Source: Caecitellus pseudoparvulus (Eukaryota > Bigyra: Bicosoecida). Taken from it: 48,119 nt of DNA. Below the pieces are notes generated by a model that did not search any database, was not told the origin of the DNA, and saw nothing but the letters and a program-made list of their open reading frames with translations. Each line of letters starts with the position of its first letter. The first letter of the stretch is position 1. This document shows, in pieces, positions 1-9,300 of the stretch. The stretch covers positions 1-48,119 of the forward strand of contig CBFFRQ010000210.1 of NCBI GenBank assembly GCA_965644315.1, written 5' to 3'. The position numbers were made by a program, and so were the translations under genes.

Positions 1-3000
1 CAGCATGTTGTGTCGTTGAGATTGATACTCTTGTAAGCTGCAGAGCGTGTCGGGGAACAAGCCTGGTCATTACACAAAGCAGCTTGACAAGCATTAGGTC
101 TGGTGCATTTGATGGCCTCTATAGCCTCACACGCCTGGACCTGCGCGAGAACTCTCGCCTGGCCAGCCTTCCATCTGGCGTATTTGCCAGCCTCACCAAC
201 CTCACACACTTGGACTTGGGCAACACGTATGCCCTCACAAGCCTGTCGATAGGCGTGTTTGACGGCCTCACCAGCCTCAAACACTTGGATTTGGACGCAA
301 ACGATGCCCTGACCAGCCTGCCTGCGGGCGTGTTTGACAGCCTCACCAACCTCGCGAACCTGGACCTGAGCAGGAACTATGCCCTGACCAGTCTTCCATC
401 TGGCGTATTTGCCAGCCTCCCCAGCCTTACAAACCTGGAACTGAGCCACAACACAGCCCTGAGCAGCCTTCCTGGAGGCGTATTTGACGGCCTCATTAAC
501 CTTACGCACCTGCACCTGAGAGGCAATGATGACTTGATTAGCCTGCCTGTGGGCGTGTTTGACAGCCTCAGCAAGCTCACATACCTGGACCTGAGTGGCA
601 ACGATGCCCTGACCAGCCTGCCTGTGGGCGTGTTTGACAACCTCACCAGCCTCAGTACACTGGTCCTGGGTATGAAAGGCCTGACAAGCCTTCCTGAAGG
701 CGTCTTCCATGGCCTAAGTAGCCTCACAAGCCTGGACTTGCGCAGCTGCGATGCTTTGACCAGCCTGCCTGCCGGTATGTTTGAGAACCTCACAAGTCTT
801 GAGCTGAGTGAGCACACCTTGTCAAGCCTGCCAACAGGTTTCTTTGGCAGACTCATGGGCCTTGAGTATCTGGGGGTTCGTTTTATTGAACAAAGTACGC
901 TGCAGCTGGGCGTATTTGCCGGCCTTGGTGGCCTCTCGACCTTGAACTTAGCAGGGTTTTACTCTGGGTCGAAAGGACTGACCAGCCTGCCTGTGGGTGT
1001 GTTTGACGACCTCGCCAACCTCACTGTCTTGGACCTGGGCCACAACCAACTAGCCAGCCTGCCTATGGGTATGTTTGACCGCCTGACCAACCTCACTGTC
1101 TTGGACCTGGGCCACAATCAACTAGCCAGCCTGCCTATGGGTGTGTTTGACCGCCTGACCAACCTTACTGTGTTGGACCTGGGCCACAACAAACTGGCAA
1201 GCCTGCCTGTGGGTGTGTTTGACCGCCTCTCAAGCCTCACGAGCCTGCACCTCGGCAGCAACCAACTGGCAAGCCTGCCTGTGGGCGTGTTTGACCGCCT
1301 CACAAGCCTTACACGTCTGCATCTAAGTTACAACAAGTTGGTCAGACTAAATGTGGGTGTGTTTGACAGCCTAACCAGCCTAACCTACGTGGACTTAGGC
1401 GACAATCCGCAACTCTCATACTTGCCTGTGGGCGTGTTTGACAGACTTACCAGCCTCACATACATGGACCTGAGTTCCAACAACCTGGCCAGTCTTCCTG
1501 TGGGTGTATTTGACCGCCTTACTATCCTCACAGACCTGTACCTGAGCGACAACGATGAGCTGACAAGCCTGCCTGTGGGTGTATTTGACTCACTGACGAG
1601 CCTTAAAGTTCTGTTCCTTCGAAACAATTTTCGCCTGACCAGCCTGCCAGTGGGCGTCTTTGACAGACTCACAGGGCTCACAGAACTGTACCTGAGTTTT
1701 ACCCGTCTCACAAGCCTTCCCTTGGGCGTGTTTGACAGCCTCACAAGCCTCAAAATATTGTACATGAGTGAAAACGACCTGACCAGCCTACCACGGGGTG
1801 TGTTTGACATGCTCACCAGCCTGACAAACCTTGGCTTGGGATCGAATTATCTCCTAGCCAGTCTGCCATCCGGTGTATTTGACAGGCTCACCAGCCTCAA
1901 GATCCTTGACTTGAGTGACAACCGTGCTTTGACTACCCTGCCGCCAGGAGCCTTTGACCACCTCACAAGCCTGACAACGTTGCGACTGCAAGGAAACAGT
2001 TTTACTCCCAATGGACTGACAACCCTGCCGCCTGGCGTGTTTGACAGCCTTACCAGCCTCACATGGCTTGACTTGAGCTGGATTCGTGACCTGACCAGCC
2101 TGCCGACGGGCGCGTTTGACAGCCTCACCAGCCTGACGACCTTGAACGTGTACGGATCTGCATTTTCAAGCCATTGCCCCCCACCGTCTCCGTCATCCAT
2201 CAACTGCTCCATGCAAGATGTCCCCATTCCATCCAACCCTCGCTTCTGCATGTGCTACGGCTGCCCCACAACTCAACCACTCTCTACCTTGTCGCTCAGG
2301 TGTGCTGAGCCAGCCAGCTGCTCGGCCACATCAGGCGACGACACAATCATTGTGCGGGAGGGTGTAACTGTAGATTGTTCAGGGATCAACTCCTGCACTA
2401 GCACCAGTATGTTCTGCATTCGCACATCAACCCCAAGTCTCTGCAGTTTGTCGTGCACTGGACTGGGCTCTTGTGCAGGAAGTACGCTGTATGGTGAGTG
2501 GAACTGTGCCGGCAACGGCTGCCCAACTGCAGTGGATGTGGTGTGCTTGCCAGGCCAACGGCTGCCTCTGGCTTCATCATTGCCAGGGCCTACACCTTCC
2601 CTGCTGGCATCTCCAAGCCCGAGCCCGTCTCCTTGCATTCCAAGCAAAGCGATGCCTTGTACTTCTGCTACTTCATCCCCAAAACCTCAGCCATCCCCAC
2701 CCCGTTCAGCATGGGCCCTTGCTCCCTCCTCACACAACTCCTCATCCCATCTTCGCATTGCCCCTCCCTTCTCTGCACAGCTCGCATGTGCTGAACACTG
2801 CTCTTCCCCACAAGCCCTCATCCTACCCTGCCCTCGACCAGGCTCATGCCTTCCCCACTCCGACGTGCGCCTCCTCACAGCCTGTCAGCCTGGACACCGC
2901 GGCCTCGCATGCCAAGCCTGTGCCGACGGCTGGGCTGCTACCTCCCCCTGCACCACATGCCGCCAGTGTCCCTACGATGGCCTGGCGCCAGGTGTCGTCA

Positions 3001-5108
3001 AGGTGGGCGCCACAGCCGCTCAGATAGCGCTGGGACTGGCCGTGTCCCTCTTCGCGGTGCACGGCTATGCACGTGCTCCAGACCGTGTCGCAACGACCCT
3101 GTTCAGTGGCGGCCTGCGCCTGGCCATGTGGTACATCGGCATGGCGGGGCAGGTGGCGCTGCTGGCTGCCGACACGCCAGGCACACTGCAGGCGACAGCC
3201 CACACCCTGGGCCACTGGGCCGACGTCTGTGGCATGGCCCAGCCCTGGCGAGCTGGCCAAGAGCAGACTCTGCCGCCCAACGGCACCATGTACGCACGCC
3301 AGCCTGAGCCAGCCCAAGGCGTGGATGTCCTGGGCATCCTGGGCGCACTCACAGGGCGGGCTGGCATTGCGACAATGCCGAGTGCGGGGTGTCTCACAGG
3401 CGGAGGCGACAGCCGCAGCCCGCATGACATGGCCAACATCATCATGGCCGTGTACGGCGCCGTGCTGCTGTGTGCCAGTGCCTCTGTGCTGTGGTGCGCT
3501 CGCCCTGCTCCTGGCAAGACCTGGGCCATCATCATGCTGCTCCTGGCGCCAGCGGCGTACATGCAGGTGGTGCCCAGTGTCATCCAGGGCCAGGCCCGCA
3601 TCGTGGGGCTGCAGCCAGTGTGGCGCGGCATGTCCAGTCCGGATGATGTCGCTGGGCATGCGGCTGACGTGGGCGGCTACGCTGCCTCCCTGACGCTGCA
3701 GTGCTTGGCTGCCACGGTGGGTGTGCTGAGTGTGCTGGCGTGGCGGCAGTGGCGGAGGTCGGAACACTTGCTGCCCCGGGGGGCGTCCATCGCTGCCTAC
3801 TGCACGATGGGGTACCGCATGCAGTACACACCACAGCAAGCAGTCCGCCTCGCTGACGCAACAGGTGCAGACAAGGCACTCAAAGCATCGGCTATCGCAG
3901 CAGCACGAGCCAGCGAGCGTGCCTGCTGCGGTGCCGGGCGCCTCCTGCCCACACACGCCTTCCCTGCCCTGCAGATGGCCCTTGTCGTCCTGGTGGCGGT
4001 CATGGGCAGCATGACGACATCCGTCGTGGCCCGCCTCGTGTGTGTGGGTGTGGGTGTGGCGGGCAGCATGGCCCTCGTGCAGCACCGTCGGCCGTGGGCG
4101 CTGGCTGAGCTGAGCGACCTGGACGTCCTGGCCCATGGCGGCATCCTCGTGCAGGTGGTGTGTGTGGGTGTGGGCACAGTAGGCGGTGGACTGGCCACTG
4201 CCGCACCCATCATCTCCGGCGTCGGGCATGTGCTTGTGCTGCTGTGGCTGGCCATGGCTGTCGCTCGAGGGTACAGTGGCCGGGTGCGAGCACTGCTGGC
4301 ACGTATGGGTCGGCGCCTGCGAGCACTGCTGCCTGAGCTGGGGCCAGCCAGTGCAAGAAGTGGTAGCAGTGGTCAGCTGGGCGATGTGGCTGACAGCCAA
4401 GTGCCGGGTGTGGGCAGCATTGTGTGGGCGTTGGTGCAGCGGTGTGTGCGGCGAGGTGAGGTGCGGCCGGCAGCGCCTCGTCCAGCGTCGGATGTGTTGA
4501 GTGTGCTGGGCATGGTGCATGAGCAGGGACTGTCCGTGGAGACTGGCATGGCGGATGTGGTGGGTGACTCGGGGTCGACTCTGGTGGCCATGCCGTCTGG
4601 AAGCGGTGTCAAACAACCCGCCTCTGGGAGTGACCTGGCAGGCCAGGCTGAGGCCTCAAGAAATCCGCTTGAAGGGTTCAGCACTGGAGCCCCCAGCCAC
4701 ACAGTGCACGGAGCCAATCCGATGCTGCAGGCGACTGGACGTGGCCGGCAACCCCTGCGCGTCGCGAGGCCATCTCTTGGCTCTGCGCCTCCGAACCGTG
4801 CACGTGACTTGCCAACTGTCCAACCTCAAGAGGATCGCGGGCCGAGTAGTGTGCGACAGAACCTGCCTGCAGAGCTCTCGGGGCCCGGTGCAGCCCAGCG
4901 ACGCCCAAGTGCAGCGCAGGCGCTGCTGTCTCAAGAGCTTAGTCCCGGACAGGGTGTGGGAGAGCAATCCGAGCACGGCGCGCCGGCAACTGCTGGCCAG
5001 GCGGGGCGGCGCATGTCAGGTGTTCGCAACGTGGACGGCCGTGGCCGCCTGTCGTTCTCAGGGGCCGCCCGCAGGCGGAGCTCGGTGCATGAGGTTCCGA
5101 AGCCATGA
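1..5108 (+). CDS. LRR receptor-like multi-pass membrane protein, copy 1 (5' end outside window)
   Basis: The reading frame is open from the left edge (first full codon at 3) to the TGA at 5106-5108, giving 1701 residues, so the N-terminus lies outside the window. The first visible codons match the Cys-rich LRR cap of copy 2 (xCCxVExxTLVSCxACxGTSL). Then come 28 leucine-rich repeats of 24-25 residues with consensus LPxGVFDxLTSLTxLDLSxN (about 99-2170), a Cys-rich block (2170-2560), a Ser/Pro-rich stalk (2575-2715), a second Cys motif of the form GHRGLACQACADGW (2785-2975), eight or nine hydrophobic helices (about 3000-4275) and a tail of about 275 residues ending near an RRRSS site. The architecture suggests a surface receptor or adhesion protein with extracellular LRRs. 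No enzymatic domain is seen and the ligand is unknown. It has no internal stop or obvious intron. Confidence 0.85.
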   Translation, partial: ACCVVEIDTLVSCRACRGTSLVITQSSLTSIRSGAFDGLYSLTRLDLRENSRLASLPSGVFASLTNLTHLDLGNTYALTSLSIGVFDGLTSLKHLDLDANDALTSLPAGVFDSLTNLANLDLSRNYALTSLPSGVFASLPSLTNLELSHNTALSSLPGGVFDGLINLTHLHLRGNDDLISLPVGVFDSLSKLTYLDLSGNDALTSLPVGVFDNLTSLSTLVLGMKGLTSLPEGVFHGLSSLTSLDLRSCDALTSLPAGMFENLTSLELSEHTLSSLPTGFFGRLMGLEYLGVRFIEQSTLQLGVFAGLGGLSTLNLAGFYSGSKGLTSLPVGVFDDLANLTVLDLGHNQLASLPMGMFDRLTNLTVLDLGHNQLASLPMGVFDRLTNLTVLDLGHNKLASLPVGVFDRLSSLTSLHLGSNQLASLPVGVFDRLTSLTRLHLSYNKLVRLNVGVFDSLTSLTYVDLGDNPQLSYLPVGVFDRLTSLTYMDLSSNNLASLPVGVFDRLTILTDLYLSDNDELTSLPVGVFDSLTSLKVLFLRNNFRLTSLPVGVFDRLTGLTELYLSFTRLTSLPLGVFDSLTSLKILYMSENDLTSLPRGVFDMLTSLTNLGLGSNYLLASLPSGVFDRLTSLKILDLSDNRALTTLPPGAFDHLTSLTTLRLQGNSFTPNGLTTLPPGVFDSLTSLTWLDLSWIRDLTSLPTGAFDSLTSLTTLNVYGSAFSSHCPPPSPSSINCSMQDVPIPSNPRFCMCYGCPTTQPLSTLSLRCAEPASCSATSGDDTIIVREGVTVDCSGINSCTSTSMFCIRTSTPSLCSLSCTGLGSCAGSTLYGEWNCAGNGCPTAVDVVCLPGQRLPLASSLPGPTPSLLASPSPSPSPCIPSKAMPCTSATSSPKPQPSPPRSAWALAPSSHNSSSHLRIAPPFSAQLACAEHCSSPQALILPCPRPGSCLPHSDVRLLTACQPGHRGLACQACADGWAATSPCTTCRQCPYDGLAPGVVKVGATAAQIALGLAVSLFAVHGYARAPDRVATTLFSGGLRLAMWYIGMAGQVALLAADTPGTLQATAHTLGHWADVCGMAQPWRAGQEQTLPPNGTMYARQPEPAQGVDVLGILGALTGRAGIATMPSAGCLTGGGDSRSPHDMANIIMAVYGAVLLCASASVLWCARPAPGKTWAIIMLLLAPAAYMQVVPSVIQGQARIVGLQPVWRGMSSPDDVAGHAADVGGYAASLTLQCLAATVGVLSVLAWRQWRRSEHLLPRGASIAAYCTMGYRMQYTPQQAVRLADATGADKALKASAIAAARASERACCGAGRLLPTHAFPALQMALVVLVAVMGSMTTSVVARLVCVGVGVAGSMALVQHRRPWALAELSDLDVLAHGGILVQVVCVGVGTVGGGLATAAPIISGVGHVLVLLWLAMAVARGYSGRVRALLARMGRRLRALLPELGPASARSGSSGQLGDVADSQVPGVGSIVWALVQRCVRRGEVRPAAPRPASDVLSVLGMVHEQGLSVETGMADVVGDSGSTLVAMPSGSGVKQPASGSDLAGQAEASRNPLEGFSTGAPSHTVHGANPMLQATGRGRQPLRVARPSLGSAPPNRARDLPTVQPQEDRGPSSVRQNLPAELSGPGAAQRRPSAAQALLSQELSPGQGVGEQSEHGAPATAGQAGRRMSGVRNVDGRGRLSFSGAARRRSSVHEVPKP
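996..1211 (+). repeat. Three near-identical 72-bp LRR units
   Basis: LRRs 13, 14 and 15 of copy 1 (996-1067, 1068-1139, 1140-1211) differ by only a few bases each and encode almost the same 24 residues (LTVLDLGHNQLASLP core). Other repeats in the gene are far more diverged, so these look like a recent in-frame expansion. Confidence 0.85.
2728..5108 (+). repeat. Conserved 3' module of LRR gene copy 1
   Basis: This stretch encodes the membrane-proximal Cys motif, all membrane helices and the tail. By eye it is nearly identical to 9389-11769 in copy 2 for about 2.4 kb, and clearly but less similar to 15247-17633 in copy 3. The LRR halves upstream are much more diverged between copies. Confidence 0.85.
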
Positions 5109-5929
5109 AGGAACGCAGCGAAGTCGTACCTGATTTATAGGACAAGCTGCATTCAAAGTTAGAACTTCTGCATTTGCTGGAGGGTGTGTACTTGGCAAAG
5201 GCTGTGCATTTCTCTTTGCCATTTCTTGCGCCAAGCTGTTGCAGCTGCTTGCATAGATCACACCTACCTTGATAAGAAAGCCTCCGCCCCCCTACCATGT
5301 ACGGACTGCCCCCGCCTGCGCACTTCAAGGGCCCAGCTGTTGCTATCATCGAGGCCCAACATGCATGCTCTCTGTGTTGTGCATCCACTGGCAAGCCGCC
5401 TGCATTGAAGGCAAGCCAGGATGCAGACAGTGCGGTGCAAGCGAGCACCGAAATCAGGTTCCAACAAAACGAGTGGCCGAACTAACACACTCCATGAGCT
5501 CGAAGGGCTCGCCACAACCGGTGAGCCTCAGGGCATATTATGCTCGCACCGGACCTGGAGTTTGAACAGGACTGCTCGTGTGACTCACAGCCCAACGCAG
5601 CATTGCGGTCAAACCGCAGCACAACGCAAGCCATGAGCGTGCCGCGCCTCCAACATGGCATCATTAGATGGCAGAGCGAGCTACAAGTTCTATGAAGTGT
5701 TTGGAAGCCCCATGCTGTGTGGGCGCGCCGAACGGGATGCACGTCAACATGGCCAAGCTTGATCCAGGCTAAGGATGAATCCACACTGACTGCGCGAGCA
5801 CGCAGCACTGATCAAGGCCATCATCACTTGTAGCAGACCCCCATATACCTGTGGGGTGCACGAGGCAAGCAGGTACGACTTGCTGCCTTGACCTGGCAAG
5901 CTGGCGGTTGGGAGGAAGAAGAGTGGCAA

Positions 5930-5947
5930 GCGTTTCGCGCGAAACGC
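5930..5947. promoter_or_regulatory. Perfect palindrome with two overlapping E2F-like sites
   Basis: GCGTTTCGCGCGAAACGC is its own reverse complement over 18 bases. It contains TTTCGCGC, the classic E2F/DP half-site, in both orientations, about 410 bases upstream of the copy 2 ATG. The same 18 bases are kept at 12597-12614 ahead of copy 3. That a factor binds it is inference. Confidence 0.5.
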
Positions 5948-6194
5948 AAGCCCAAGTCTCATGCCTCAAGCTCTGAGCCATTCCCACGTAACAGACAAAA
6001 CACATACCCTTCACGCACTGCTTCAATTGAGAGTTGCCGAAGCTGACCTTGCTTGCTTGCTGCATTTCACATCACCAGGCTTGCAGTCAGGCAGGGGAGG
6101 TGTCAGCTTGCAACGGGCGGCACTCCCGCTTGACAGACAGACACACCAGGCCTCTGTCACGCAGCCTTCAAGCTCGAAACCGGATTCAAGGAAG

Positions 6195-6213
6195 CAATCG
6201 TAGGAAACGATTG
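6195..6213 (+). other. Conserved 5' leader hairpin ahead of LRR copy 2
   Basis: CAATCGT, five bases AGGAA, then ACGATTG form a perfect 7-bp stem about 150 bases before the ATG at 6361. The same structure is present at 12860-12878 before copy 3. It may lie in the 5' UTR. Its function is unknown. Confidence 0.45.
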
Positions 6214-6360
6214 AAGCAGACCGACGATTTCTTGTGCTGCTGCGCCCTGTCGTCCTTGGGTGGGCGTGAAACACCGCGCTTCGCTCAGGCGCAAGTACAG
6301 CCTGCAGAGCTCGCGCGCACACACCAGCCCAGAACGCAGGACCTCTGCACTGTGACGGGC

Positions 6361-9300
6361 ATGGCGAATCCGCGCAAGTGTGTGGAAACTTGCCCAGGTC
6401 TTGTGGGGTGCCTGCGTACCACCTGCAGCTGGAGGCAGGGGAATCGGTCGAGTACGGATGAAGGCACCGCTCACAGACTTCCCTTGGGACATGGTACAAA
6501 GGCTCCGGCGTCGAGGAGTGTCAGGATCGGGTCAAGGGCTGGGTGGGGGGGGCTGCTCTGGTTGACTTGCGTGGTGAGCTTGTGGGCTGGAGTGATGGGG
6601 GGCGTGCCAGCATGTTGCGAGGTCGAGGGCAGCACTCTGGTGAGCTGCAATGCGTGTGGGGGGACAAGCCTGAACATATCACACAGCTACTTTTCAAGCA
6701 TCAATGCCAGTGCTTTCGATGACCTCGCCTCCTTGACAAGCCTGAGCCTGTACAAATGCTCTTTCTGGAACGGCCTGCCACTCGGCGTCTTTGACGCATT
6801 GTCCGGCCTGACATATTTGGACCTGCATGGTACTTATGTCCCAAGTAGCTTGCTATCGGATTGGTTTAGCAGCCTCCCAAATCTCATGTACTTAGACTTG
6901 AGCTATAGTGGCTTAAGAAGCCTGCCGGATGGTTTGTTTGACGGTCTTGCCTCACTCACGCACCTCACGATGAAAGGCGGGAGAACGTGGTCAAGAGGAG
7001 GGCTGACCAGCTTACAACCAGGCGTGTTCAGCAGCCTCAACAACCTCACACACCTGGACTTGAGTCACAACACTGGCCTGACTAGTTTGCCGATTGGCAT
7101 TTTCGACAACCTCACCAGCCTCGTAACACTGGACTTGGGCTACAACGAAGACTTGAACAACCTCCCAGCAGGCGTGTTTGACAGCCTCACGAGCCTCACA
7201 AGCTTGAACCTGACTCGTAGTACTGCCTTAACAAGCCTGCTGCCTGGCGTATTCGACAGCCTCATCAACCTCAGAACCCTACACTTGAGCTACAGCCCTG
7301 CTTTGGCCAGCTTGCCTTCAGACGTATTCGACAGCCTGGCCAGGCTCACACACTTAGCCATGGGAAGGAGCTACTACCTGACTAGCCTGCCGCCAGGCGT
7401 ATTTCAAAACCTCACCAGCCTCAGAAGCCTGGATCTGAGCAGCAACTACGCCCTGACCAGCCTGCCTGAGGGCGTGTTTGACAGCCTCACCAACCTCACA
7501 AGCTTGGACCTGAGCAACAACGCAGCCCTCTCAACTCTGTCCGAAGGTACATTTAGGAACCTCATCAGCCTCAAAACGCTTGACCTGAGCGAGGCCCGCA
7601 CCCTAGTCGCTCTGCCACCAGGCTTGTTTGATAACTTGACGAGCCTCACCAGCCTTTCGCTCCAGGGATATCGGTATTGGACATCGGGTGGGCTCACGAG
7701 TCTGGCACCTGGCGTGTTTAACCGTCTCGCCAGCCTCTCGAGCCTGGACTTGAGCAACAACCGCGACCTGACTAGCCTTCCTGTGGGTATCTTTGACCGC
7801 CTTACCAGCCTCACAACCCTGGACCTGAGCCACAACTATGCTCTGGCGAGCCTTCCTGAAGGTGTGTTTGACTCACTGACCAGCCTCACAACCCTGGACC
7901 TGAGCTACGACTCTCGCTTGACTAGCATTCCTTCGGGCGCTTTTTCTAGGCTTGCCAGTCTTACAAAGCTGGACCTGAGAAGCTGCTCGTTTCTGTCGAG
8001 CTTGCCAACAGGATCCTTTGACAGCCTCTCCAGCCTCACAACCCTGGATCTGAGCGACAACTCTGCCCTGGCAAGCCTGCCCCCAAACGTATTCGTTGGA
8101 CTTGTCAGCCTTACAACGTTGAAACTTCGCAACAATTTTAACCTTGAGACCCTGTCTTCGGGAATATTTGATGGCCTTTCAAGCCTCCTACATCTGGACT
8201 TGAGCAGAAGCAATGACTTGCTACGTCTTCCGCCTGATGTGTTCAGCAGTCTCACGAGCCTCACATCACTGGACTTGAGCTTCAGTAGAAACCTCTCCAG
8301 CCTGCCGCCAGGCATATTTGGGAACCTTTCCAGCCTCACAACCCTTGACTTGAGCAACAGCGATGCCCTGTCGAGTGTACCACCAGGAGTTTTTCGTGGC
8401 CTCACCAGCCTCACAACCTTAGACCTGAGCAAGAACCGTGCCCTATCCAACCTTTCATTTGGCGTTTTTAGCGGTCTCGCGAGTTTAAGTAGCCTATTTC
8501 TGAGTGGGCATGAGTACTGGACTCGAGGCGGACTGATGAGCTTGTCATCGGGAATATTTGACGGTCTTCTCAGCCTCACAACCCTTGACTTGAGCAACAA
8601 CCGATACCTGACGAGTTTACCGGGAGGTGCATTTTACGATCTCACCAGCCTTATAAGGCTTGATCTGAGCCGCACCTCTCAGTTAGCACGCGTACAACCG
8701 GGAATCTTTGACCGCCTGAGCAGCCTAAGGCAGCTGGGCCTCAGCACCATGTATGCCTTACAAAGCCTCCCTGTTGGCGTGTTTGACAGCCTCACCAGCC
8801 TAGCTCACCTTGATGTTTCTGGGTCAACTTTTGCCAGGTATTGCCCCCCACCATCCTCGTCAGCTATCAACTGCTCCATGCAGGATGGCCCGCTCCAGTA
8901 CAATCCCCGAATGTGCTTGTGCAGTGGCTGCCCCACAGCACCCCCACTTGCCAACACAACACTAAATTGTGACGAACCGAACAGCTGCTCAGTCGGCACG
9001 GGTGACGACTCTTTCATTCTTCAAGAGGGTGCCTCCGTGCACTGTTCGGGGAGTGACTCCTGCAGAAACGCCAGCATGTTCTGCATCCACCCCTCAACAC
9101 CAAGTCCTTGCAATGTTTCATGCACGGGGGAAGGCTCCTGTGTTGGTATCGGACTGTATGGTGTGTGGAACTGCACAGCGGGCGACTGTCCGCCTGCTAT
9201 CGATGTGGTGTGTGCTCCAAGCCAATTCTTGGAGAGCACGCCCACACCGAGCCCTTCCAACTCCCCCTCGCCATCCACATCTCCCAGCAGTTCTCCAATG

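Larger units (their letters stand above)
5109..6360 (+). repeat. Spacer between LRR copies 1 and 2, duplicated downstream
   Basis: No gene is supported here. Almost the whole 1.25 kb recurs at 11770-13025, offset by about 6.66 kb, so the tandem duplication unit included the 3' flank and the 5' leader. It contains an 18-base perfect palindrome (5930-5947) and a short leader hairpin (6195-6213). Frames through it are broken or lack ATG starts. It presumably holds the copy 1 3' UTR and the copy 2 promoter and 5' UTR. Confidence 0.8.

Noticed and set aside
996-1211. CRISPR-like or satellite array
   Set aside because: The 72-bp periodicity is exactly three LRR codon units in frame, with no spacers between repeats.
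119-2251. Series of short minus-strand frames with repeated RLVRLSNTPxGRLV patterns
   Set aside because: They are reverse readings of the LRR repeat units, so the apparent protein repeats are only shadows of the sense repeats.
2844-4616. Long antisense frame of 590 codons opposite LRR copy 1 (also 9508-11064 opposite copy 2)
   Set aside because: It mirrors the sense codons in a GC-rich gene, gives a His/Gln/Ala-rich nonsense composition, lacks domains and is equally explained by low stop frequency. The sense frame has clear LRRs and helices.
6034-6360. N-terminal extension of LRR copy 2 through the open upstream frame
   Set aside because: It has no ATG, and the equivalent frame before copy 3 has a stop at about 12990 although the DNA is otherwise similar, so it is not conserved coding sequence.
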